Of a stretch of 12,486 nt of DNA, positions 7,275 through 12,486 are shown piece by piece. The notes under the pieces are model-generated. The model saw only the letters and a program-made list of their open reading frames with translations, searched no databases and had not been told where the DNA came from. The stretch is from CAYVZZ01 sp964456185 (GTDB lineage Bacteria; Pseudomonadota; Gammaproteobacteria; Pseudomonadales; Alcanivoracaceae). The stretch covers positions 1-12,486 of the forward strand of contig CAYVZZ010000062.1 in NCBI GenBank assembly GCA_964456185.1, read 5' to 3'. A program made the translations under genes and the position numbers. The stretch's first letter is position 1; the number at the start of each line of letters is the position of its first letter.

Positions 7275-7934
7275 TTACATTAAATCGGACAAATGGCGAA
7301 GGTCGGCCAGTTTGCCCAGCAAGACCAGTTGATCGCCTTCGTGCATAACGCGCGCGGCATCGGGATGACCATGTGCATCACCGCCCTGGCGTAGCACCAG
7401 CACCTCGGCTTTGTTTTCGCACTTGCTGAGAAACTGCCCCACACTGACCGAATCCAGTGATTCACGCACTTGAATTTGCACGATAAAGTTGTCGTTACCC
7501 AGGCTGATGTAGTCACGTACATCGGGCCTATCAAGGCTTTGTGCCACACGAATTCCCATTTCAAACTCGGGGTGAATGATGCGATCGGCACCCAGCTTGG
7601 TCACAATGCGATGATGTGCGTCATTCAGCGCTTTCACCCAGAGTTTGCGCACACCGGCCGATTTCAGCGCCAAGGTAGTTAGGATGCTGCCTTCAATGTT
7701 TTCACCAATGGCTACCAGCACGGCATCAAACTGGTCGATATCCAGTTCGTCCAACACCTGCTCGTCGCTGGCGTTGGCGTTGACCACGCGGGTTAGCTCG
7801 TCTGCTACCGCTTCGATGCGATCCACACGGGTGTCGATACCCAAGACATCATGCCCTAAACGCATCAATTCCAGAGCGACGGTTTCCCCAAAACGCCCCA
7901 ATCCGACGACGGCAAATTGTTTTTTACGACTCAT
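7275..7934 (-). CDS. ktrA: KtrA, nucleotide-binding regulatory subunit of the KtrAB potassium uptake system
   Basis: A 219-aa cytosolic protein with an RCK_N Rossmann domain (about 6-125) followed by an RCK_C domain (about 140-219). The nucleotide-binding glycine motif is GLGRFG (11-16), with the acidic residue D34 ending the second strand (GID). In the family, eight copies form a ring on the cytosolic face of a KtrB dimer and open or close it according to bound ATP or ADP. The length matches single-RCK KtrA (about 220 aa) rather than the tandem TrkA (about 458 aa). It is the first gene of the unit ktrA-ktrB-MFS. The start codon lies only 37 bp from that of gloC. GGAG is present but somewhat far (about 13 bases) from the ATG. 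Confidence 0.95.
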   Translation of the reverse strand: MSRKKQFAVVGLGRFGETVALELMRLGHDVLGIDTRVDRIEAVADELTRVVNANASDEQVLDELDIDQFDAVLVAIGENIEGSILTTLALKSAGVRKLWVKALNDAHHRIVTKLGADRIIHPEFEMGIRVAQSLDRPDVRDYISLGNDNFIVQIQVRESLDSVSVGQFLSKCENKAEVLVLRQGGDAHGHPDAARVMHEGDQLVLLGKLADLRHLSDLM

Positions 7935-8007
7935 CCGCTAAACTGCTCCGAAGGTTATTATTCGAGTGATTATGCAATATACCATTCTGCCGGTTACCGC
8001 CTTTCAA
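7917..8007. promoter_or_regulatory. Compact divergent promoter region of ktrA and gloC
   Basis: Only 37 bp separate the two start codons, so the promoters must reach into the genes. For ktrA (minus) the best candidate is an extended -10, TGGTATATT, at 7976-7984, with TTGAAA at 8002-8007 but a long 20-bp spacer. For gloC (plus) TTGTTT (7917-7922) and TAAACT (7939-7944) are 16 bp apart and weak. Neither is compelling. Confidence 0.3.
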
Positions 8008-8613
8008 CAAAACTGCACTTTATTGGTGTGTGAAAAAACACGCCGTTTGGCCATTGTTGATCCGGGCGGTGAAAAAGAACGCATCTTAAAAGCCATTTAC
8101 GAGCTGGACGCCCTACCGGAAAAAATCCTTATCACCCATGGTCATATTGATCATGCCGGTGCTGCCGCCGACTTGGCAAGCGAGCTGGAGATTCCCATTG
8201 AAGGCCCCCACAAGGAGGATGCCTTCTGGATTGATGCCCTGCCGCAGCAAGCCGCCATGTTCCAGTTCCCACCTGCCAACACATTTACGCCGAACCGCTG
8301 GTTGGACGATGGCGATGAAGTCACTGTGGGCGAGACCACTTTGCAAGTGCTGCACTGCCCCGGCCACACGCCCGGTCATGTGGTGCTGTTTGAACCGGAA
8401 TCGCGTTTGGCGCTGGTGGGTGATGTGCTTTTTGCCGGCTCTATCGGCCGCACCGATTTTCCCCGTGGTGACCATCAAGCACTGTTGAACTCCATCACCG
8501 ACAAGCTGTTTCCGCTGGGTGATGATATCGACTTTATTCCCGGCCACGGCCCCATGTCGACCTTTGGGGAAGAACGCCAACACAACCCATTTGTCGCCGG
8601 TCGCCACGGCTAA
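7972..8613 (+). CDS. gloC: GloC/YcbL-type glyoxalase II (metallo-beta-lactamase fold)
   Basis: A 213-aa cytosolic hydrolase closely resembling E. coli YcbL (GloC), which hydrolyses S-lactoylglutathione in methylglyoxal detoxification. The metal ligands are in place: THGHIDH (55-61), the HTPGH segment (H132), GD (D151) and PGHG (H192). Further shared segments are MQYTILPVTAFQQNC at the N-terminus, LQVLHCPGHTPGHVV (124-138), GRTDFPRGDH (159-168) and FIPGHGPMSTFGEER (188-202). The substrate-binding helical domain of classical GloB is missing, as is normal for this short type. The ATG at 7972 is preferred over the in-frame GTG at 7966 because GAGTGA lies just before it and the N-terminus then aligns with YcbL. 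A DUF2057 lipoprotein gene follows after 21 bp, probably in the same transcript. Confidence 0.93.
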   Translation: MQYTILPVTAFQQNCTLLVCEKTRRLAIVDPGGEKERILKAIYELDALPEKILITHGHIDHAGAAADLASELEIPIEGPHKEDAFWIDALPQQAAMFQFPPANTFTPNRWLDDGDEVTVGETTLQVLHCPGHTPGHVVLFEPESRLALVGDVLFAGSIGRTDFPRGDHQALLNSITDKLFPLGDDIDFIPGHGPMSTFGEERQHNPFVAGRHG

Positions 8614-8634
8614 TTTATGTATTTAGGAGCTATT

Positions 8635-9384
8635 ATGCGCCGTTTTCTACTGCTTTCTGGCTTGTTTCTGCTGCTCACCGCTTGCAGCAGCACGCCCATT
8701 CAACTCTACCCGGGAGCCGAACGACCGGCCAGCGAGATTGCCACCCTGCGCGTGCCAATTGAAGTGGAAGTGTATTCGCTGAACGGCAAAAAACTCGACT
8801 CGGCGCCCGCTATTTTGGGCACTGCCGACCGGCAATTGCAGCTACTGCCCGGCCACTACAAACTATTGGTATTTTACAGCAACATCTGGCAAATCACCGC
8901 CGATGAACACACCACGGTTAAATCCCAACCCGTGGCGTTTGACCTGCAACTGCAAACTGGACATACCTATCAGCTGGATTTCACAGAAGCCGGCAGTTAC
9001 AACGAAGCCAAGCAGTTTGAAGACCACTTCCAGCCTTGGATTACCGACAAGAAGACGAGGCAGAAAATTGTCAGTCAGGATTCCGGCCTTAAATTTGGCG
9101 GCAACTTCCTGCAGCAAATCACCGGCCAAACCAAACTGGTGAAAGTGGGCAAGACAGATGACGCCGGTCATCAAATCATTGCGCCTCTTGCAGCAGATGC
9201 CGCTGCAACTAGCGCGGCGGCAACTGGTGCTGCTACGGCACCCCCCCCCGTCACGCCGGGCTCGACCCGGCGTCTCCCGACTACAACCCCCACTAGCTAC
9301 CTCAACCTGCTAAAAGCCCAGTGGAATCAAGCCAGCAAAGCCGAAAAGCGTGCCTTCCTCAAATGGATTAGCACGCATCCCTAA
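8635..9384 (+). CDS. DUF2057 (YccT-like) lipoprotein with a palindrome-bearing linker
   Basis: A 249-aa predicted lipoprotein with lipobox LTAC and C17 as the lipidation site. Residues about 40-118 (IEVEVYSLNGKKLDSA, GHYKLLVFY, QPVAFDLQLQTGHTYQLDF) and the C-terminal LNLLKAQWNQASKAEKRAFLKWI (223-245) align by eye with E. coli YccT, the DUF2057 family. YccT has been reported to affect curli assembly, and it carries an ordinary signal peptide; lipidation here is a difference. Between the conserved parts is an Ala/Thr/Pro-rich linker (about 184-220), whose residues 203-216 are encoded by a C9 tract and a REP-like palindrome. The ATG at 8635 is chosen over 8617 because TTAGGAGC stands just before it and gives a clean signal peptide. 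The TAA directly abuts the stop of the convergent gene. Function in this organism is unknown. Confidence 0.8.
   Translation: MRRFLLLSGLFLLLTACSSTPIQLYPGAERPASEIATLRVPIEVEVYSLNGKKLDSAPAILGTADRQLQLLPGHYKLLVFYSNIWQITADEHTTVKSQPVAFDLQLQTGHTYQLDFTEAGSYNEAKQFEDHFQPWITDKKTRQKIVSQDSGLKFGGNFLQQITGQTKLVKVGKTDDAGHQIIAPLAADAAATSAAATGAATAPPPVTPGSTRRLPTTTPTSYLNLLKAQWNQASKAEKRAFLKWISTHP
9241..9249 (+). repeat. C9 homopolymer in coding sequence
   Basis: Nine consecutive C's encode Pro-Pro-Pro at residues 203-205 of the DUF2057 lipoprotein. Tracts of this length can slip during replication and are also common sequencing-error sites. A one-base change would destroy the conserved C-terminal segment. Confidence 0.95.
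9253..9273. repeat. REP-like palindromic element inside the DUF2057 lipoprotein gene
   Basis: ACGCCGGG (9253-9260) and CCCGGCGT (9266-9273) are perfect 8-bp inverted arms around CTCGA. The flanks, GTC before and CTCC after, give the layout of the short CCGG-rich palindromes scattered as repeats in many proteobacterial genomes. Here it is read in frame as V-T-P-G-S-T-R-R-L-P. One copy in the window proves the palindrome but not its dispersal; the REP identity is inferred from its form. Confidence 0.6.
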
Positions 9385-10692
9385 TTACCAATAACGCATT
9401 GCCCCGCGGAACAATTCGGTTAATACCGGCTTGCTCATCTCACGCGGGGCATTCGACAACAAGCGTTGTTGCGGGAAGGCACCGGCCGTCAGCGCATCCA
9501 AATCAGCCTCAGTGTAACCCACACCTGACAAGCCATTGGGAATGTGTACGCCTTTCATGATATGAATCAGCTCATTGCCTAGCGCTTCACCGGCATCTTG
9601 CGGACGGGCATCGCGAATATCCGCCCCTAACCAACCGGCCGCCTGCAAATGGCGCTCGGGGCTCATTCCAGCGGTATAACGGAACACCGAAGGCGCATTG
9701 ACAATCACACTCATGCCATGCGGCACGATAGGTTCATCATCCGGATAACCGGCGGGCTGAAAATCACGCACCAACCCCGCCACCGCATAGGCCATGCCAT
9801 GCGGTGCATGTACGCCCGAGTTACCAAAGGCGATGCCCGCCAGGGTGGCCGCCCACATCACCTGTTCGCGTGCTTCGCGGTCGCTGGCGTCGTTCACAGC
9901 ACGCTGCAAATATTCGCCCAGCAGGCGCAAGGCCTCGCGGCATCCCATATCACTCCAGGGATTAGCGCCTTGATACAAGGGGCGCTCCGTCGGGTTTGCC
10001 GGTTTCTGGCGCTGTGTGTAAGGGCGTGCGGTATAGCTTTCCAAGGCATGTGACAGCACATCCAGTCCGCTTGCGGCCACCACATTGGCGGGCAGACTGT
10101 CGGTGCAATCCGGGTCAATCAGTGCCTCGGTGGGACGCATGTGAATGGAGGCAATGCCGGTTTTCGCCTGCATCGACAACAAATCAAACACCGCCACACC
10201 GGTGACCTCACTGCCGGTACCCGAGGTGGTCGGACAGGCAATATGCGGCTTTAACGCCCCGGGCACTGGACGTGCGTTGCCAATGGGGGCATTCACATAA
10301 TCCAGAAAATCGGCCGGATAGGTGGTGTAAAGGTTAGCCTGCTTGCAGGTGTCGATAGTCGAACCACCGCCCAGTGAAATAAAGCCATCCGGGTCGATAT
10401 CGCGTGCCGCTTGGGTAGCGGCCTTAAACGAAGCGTCGGTCGGTTCAACGTGAATATCGCTGTAAGGCACCGCATCGATACCGGCTTGTGTCAGCGAGGT
10501 CATGAGGGTGTCGTAAAGCGCCGTCTTGGCAATGCGCGGGTCGACAAACACCGCCACCCGTTTCATGCCTTGGGCAAGGGCCCGCGGCCCGGCTTCAGCC
10601 AAACAACCCCGTCCGAAAGTAATGCGCGAGGTATCTACAGTAAAAGCGCTTTCGCAGCCGTCGGCAAATTCGTAATGGTGGCAACAACCCAT
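9385..10692 (-). CDS. Iron-containing alcohol dehydrogenase, hydroxyacid-oxoacid transhydrogenase (ADHFE1/HOT) type
   Basis: A 435-aa group III alcohol dehydrogenase. Motifs are GGGST (108-112) for NAD(P) binding, TSGTGSE (156-162) and the metal ligands D211 and H215 (GLDVLSHALESY), H298 (HAPHGM) and H325 (VPHGMS). The 27-residue gap between the last two, with GLVRDF and a PxVPHG end, is the pattern of animal ADHFE1; so are VEPTDASF (82-89), FLDYVNAPIG (129-138) and NPTERPLYQGANPWSD (233-248). ADHFE1 oxidises 4-hydroxybutyrate while reducing 2-oxoglutarate to D-2-hydroxyglutarate, using tightly bound NAD. The substrate here is inferred. ATG 10692 is preferred over the in-frame start at 10740 because AGAGGAAAG precedes it. 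The mature start, MGCCHHYEF, carries an unusual Cys-Cys-His-His cluster. It lies 57 bp after the lipoate ligase gene and may share its transcript. Confidence 0.9.
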   Translation of the reverse strand: MGCCHHYEFADGCESAFTVDTSRITFGRGCLAEAGPRALAQGMKRVAVFVDPRIAKTALYDTLMTSLTQAGIDAVPYSDIHVEPTDASFKAATQAARDIDPDGFISLGGGSTIDTCKQANLYTTYPADFLDYVNAPIGNARPVPGALKPHIACPTTSGTGSEVTGVAVFDLLSMQAKTGIASIHMRPTEALIDPDCTDSLPANVVAASGLDVLSHALESYTARPYTQRQKPANPTERPLYQGANPWSDMGCREALRLLGEYLQRAVNDASDREAREQVMWAATLAGIAFGNSGVHAPHGMAYAVAGLVRDFQPAGYPDDEPIVPHGMSVIVNAPSVFRYTAGMSPERHLQAAGWLGADIRDARPQDAGEALGNELIHIMKGVHIPNGLSGVGYTEADLDALTAGAFPQQRLLSNAPREMSKPVLTELFRGAMRYW

Positions 10693-10749
10693 AAGCTTTC
10701 CTCTTGTTCTTGTTATTGGGATTGCCCGATTCTGCCACAAACTACCCTG

Positions 10750-11520
10750 TTAAGGCACGCGCTCCAGCCATTCGCGGGTGCCCAGTTTGTCGGTAAACAG
10801 CTTTTTGGCAGCGGCAATTTCCTCGGTGGTCAGCTGGCTTTCTGTCAGCTCACATTGCTGGGAAAAGCTGTCTATCAACGCGGCAATGACGGCTTCACGG
10901 GGCAAGTCAGTTTGGCGTCGCAGGGGATCTACCGCCTTCACCGCGCTGGCAATGCCCTTCTCGGATAAGCGCTCCAATCCGGTGCGCAACACTGCTTTAA
11001 TAGCCGCCTGATCCATATCGTAAGCTAGGGTGGTGTGATGCAAAACGGTGCCTCGACGACGTAGCTGCGCCGCTCCGGCAATTTTGCCGCGCGGTGAAGT
11101 AATGTCATTGATGGGTTTATACCACGCCTCGATGCCCAATCGGTTTAAGGCATCAACCACCCAGCGATCGAGAAAGGCATAAGACTCGCGGAAGGGCATA
11201 CCTTCCACCAAGGATTCCGGCACACAAATCGAATAGGTAATACAGTGGGGCGCATTCATGTACATGGTGCCGCCACCACTGATGCGCCGCAGCAACGTCA
11301 CCTCTTGCTGTTGTGTGCCCCTCGGGTGTATCTCGTTAGCCAGTGACTGGAAGCGCCCCAGTACCGCACACTTGCCATCCCATTCCCAGAAGCGCAGCAG
11401 TGGCGGGCGCACGCCAGCAGCCACTTCATCCAGCAGCACCTGGTCCAACGCCACATGCCAACCCGGATTCGCCAGATGCTGATGAATCACTTGCCAGCGA
11501 AAGTCGCGCCAAGAAGCCAC
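10750..11520 (-). CDS. Lipoate-protein ligase A family protein (BPL/LPL domain)
   Basis: A 256-aa cytosolic protein with the biotin/lipoate ligase catalytic fold. Visible motifs are RFWEWDGKCAVLGRFQ (43-58), RRISGGGTMYMN (78-89), NDIT (138-141) and KIAGAAQLRRRGTVLHH (146-162), where K146 corresponds to the family's active-site lysine. Members transfer lipoate, octanoate or related acyl groups to lipoyl domains of 2-oxoacid dehydrogenases and the glycine cleavage H protein. A ligase and an octanoyl-transferase (LipM-like) cannot be told apart from this sequence. The C-terminal part (about 172-256) lacks a clear LplA accessory domain. Translation starts at GTG 11520: the suhB stop codon is in frame nine bases upstream, so no upstream ATG is possible. 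The ribosome binding site is weak, consistent with coupling to suhB. Confidence 0.88.
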   Translation of the reverse strand: MASWRDFRWQVIHQHLANPGWHVALDQVLLDEVAAGVRPPLLRFWEWDGKCAVLGRFQSLANEIHPRGTQQQEVTLLRRISGGGTMYMNAPHCITYSICVPESLVEGMPFRESYAFLDRWVVDALNRLGIEAWYKPINDITSPRGKIAGAAQLRRRGTVLHHTTLAYDMDQAAIKAVLRTGLERLSEKGIASAVKAVDPLRRQTDLPREAVIAALIDSFSQQCELTESQLTTEEIAAAKKLFTDKLGTREWLERVP

Positions 11521-11529
11521 GGTGATAAC

Positions 11530-12348
11530 TTACCGGATTAAAGCCGGTGGCACATGCGGGGCAATGGTTTGCAGCAGGGCTTTAAAAATTTTCGGGTTGC
11601 CAGCCACGATGGTGCCGTTTTGCAGGTGCTTGCTGCCACCGGCAAAGTCGCCCACCAGGCCGCCTGCTTCGGTAATTAACAATACGCCAGCTGCCATATC
11701 CCACTCCGACAGGCCAAACTCGAAGAAACCGTCGGTGCGACCCGCCGCCAGCCAGGCCAAATCCAAAGCGGCCGAACCGGGACGACGCAGCCCGGTGGTT
11801 GCCTGGGTAAGATCGCGGAACATGGCGATGTAATTATCCATGTAAGGCATTTGCTCTTGGCGGAAGGGGAAGCCGGTGCCAATCAATGCGGTGTCCAACT
11901 GACGGCGTTTGCCCACACGAATGCGGCGGCCATTTAAGGTCGCACCACGCCCACGGCTGGCAGCAAATTCTTCATCGCGAATCGGATCATAAATAAACGC
12001 ATGCTCTAGCCGGCCTTTATATTTCAACGCAATGGAAATACAAAACTGCGGAAAACCATGAATAAAGTTGGTGGTGCCGTCCAACGGGTCAATCACCCAT
12101 TGCCAATCAGCCCCTTCGCCCTTGCCTTCAATGCTGCCGCCCTCTTCGGCCAAAATGCCGTAATCCGGATAAAACCGTTGCAGGGTTTCAATGATGCGTG
12201 CTTCGCTGGCACGATCGACTTCGGTGACAAAATCGTTGCTGCCTTTCTTTTGCACATCCAGAGAATCTACTTTTTCCAGTGCGCGACGAAGCAACGAGCC
12301 GGCGGCATGCGCCGCACGCTGAGCAATATTCAGCTGGGGAGCCAACAT
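11530..12348 (-). CDS. suhB: SuhB-type inositol-1-monophosphatase family protein
   Basis: A 272-aa Mg2+-dependent phosphatase of the inositol monophosphatase family; E. coli SuhB has 267 aa. Metal-site motifs are complete: AEEGG (67-71), the IDPLDGTTNF box with D87 and D90, and EWDMAAG with D217 (215-221). GLRRPGSAALDLAWLAAGRTDGF (186-208) is close to SuhB. Besides cleaving inositol 1-phosphate, E. coli SuhB joins ribosomal RNA antitermination complexes; whether that holds here is inferred from similarity. ATG 12348 is chosen because AGGA lies seven bases before it. The in-frame TTG at 12369 and ATG at 12354 are less well placed. It heads the unit suhB - lipoate ligase family gene - transhydrogenase. 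In many relatives suhB is divergent from trmJ; that gene is not within this window. Confidence 0.93.
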   Translation of the reverse strand: MLAPQLNIAQRAAHAAGSLLRRALEKVDSLDVQKKGSNDFVTEVDRASEARIIETLQRFYPDYGILAEEGGSIEGKGEGADWQWVIDPLDGTTNFIHGFPQFCISIALKYKGRLEHAFIYDPIRDEEFAASRGRGATLNGRRIRVGKRRQLDTALIGTGFPFRQEQMPYMDNYIAMFRDLTQATTGLRRPGSAALDLAWLAAGRTDGFFEFGLSEWDMAAGVLLITEAGGLVGDFAGGSKHLQNGTIVAGNPKIFKALLQTIAPHVPPALIR

Positions 12349-12387
12349 GGTCATTTCCTGATTCGACAAAGAGCAAAGAAGAGCGCC

Positions 12388-12396
12388 AGTTTACCA
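12388..12396 (-). promoter_or_regulatory. Candidate extended -10 promoter of suhB
   Basis: On the minus strand TGG is followed directly by TAAACT, an extended -10 element with four of six -10 matches. Transcription would start near 12381, giving a 33-nt leader to the ATG at 12348. No -35 hexamer is found at 16-18 bp. The element overlaps one arm of the palindrome at 12390-12421. Confidence 0.35.
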
Positions 12397-12421
12397 CAGT
12401 GTGTGCCCACAAAGTGGTAAA
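12390..12421. repeat. 32-bp interrupted palindrome upstream of suhB
   Basis: TTTACCAC (12390-12397) and GTGGTAAA (12414-12421) are perfect 8-bp arms. Nested within them, TGTG (12400-12403) pairs with CACA (12408-12411) around TGCC, with one unpaired dinucleotide on each side. No T-tract follows in either direction, so a terminator is unlikely; an operator is more plausible. Apart from this, 12349-12486 shows no gene. Confidence 0.5.
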
Positions 12422-12486
12422 AAGACGTTCAACAGGCTCTTTCATCTCATCTCGTTATGCCCGGAACGTGACAAACGAACCTTGGC

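Noticed and set aside
7956..7961. TATTAT as the gloC -10 element
   Set aside because: It would start transcription about four bases before the ATG with no -35, giving an almost leaderless mRNA despite a ribosome binding site being present.
8113..8607. 164-aa minus-strand ORF opposite gloC
   Set aside because: The plus strand encodes a complete metallo-hydrolase with all metal ligands; the opposite frame has no recognisable content.
12422..12486. Possible start of trmJ on the plus strand
   Set aside because: The ATG at 12456 runs only three codons to a stop, and no other frame resembles the TrmJ N-terminus.
1..12486. Defence system, prophage, integron or CRISPR
   Set aside because: No transposase, integrase, spaced direct repeats or defence-domain protein was seen, and nearly all genes are recognisable chromosomal families.

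Overview
The window reads as ordinary chromosomal DNA from a gammaproteobacterium, probably free-living and possibly marine. GC is moderate. It carries a divergent ilvA/rpiA pair, a GloC (YcbL)-type hydrolase, a KtrAB potassium transporter, a DUF2057 (YccT-like) protein and a SuhB-type phosphatase, all typical of that class. I cannot name the genus. Gene density is very high. The largest gene-free stretch is 253 bp (3947-4199), so no gap exceeds 300 bases. There are no rRNA or tRNA genes, no CRISPR array, and no transposase or phage gene.

Layout. Positions 1-27 hold the first nine codons of ilvA on the minus strand, divergent from rpiA (130-801, +). rpiA meets an amidase-signature hydrolase (802-2280, -) stop to stop. 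Divergent from the amidase are a 3D-domain lipoprotein (2416-2829, +) and an NTF2-like protein (2842-3306, +), which converge on wrbA (3353-3946, -). An unrecognised 75-aa ORF (4200-4427, +) has its own promoter candidate and a clear intrinsic terminator. Next come a 10-base assembly gap (4474-4483) and a minus-strand operon read as ktrA (7275-7934), ktrB (5907-7265), then a DHA2-type MFS exporter (4484-5907) whose last codons lie in the gap. Divergent from ktrA are gloC (7972-8613, +) and a DUF2057 lipoprotein (8635-9384, +). That lipoprotein ends stop to stop against a minus-strand group read as suhB (11530-12348), a lipoate-protein ligase family gene (10750-11520) and an iron-dependent hydroxyacid-oxoacid transhydrogenase (9385-10692). 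Positions 12349-12486 are the suhB upstream region, which holds a 32-bp interrupted palindrome.

How the genes fit together. The clearest functional unit is ktrA-ktrB, a two-component K+ uptake system: a gating ring plus a channel-like membrane subunit. The exporter is coupled to it by a TGATG overlap. Other genes are metabolic housekeeping: pentose phosphate (rpiA), isoleucine synthesis (ilvA), glyoxal detoxification (gloC), quinone reduction (wrbA) and lipoate attachment. Two lipoproteins are probably envelope proteins.

I found no convincing new multi-gene system. The points most worth a second look are a REP-like palindrome with a nine-C tract inside the DUF2057 lipoprotein gene, the isolated 75-aa ORF, and the palindromes in the divergent promoter regions.
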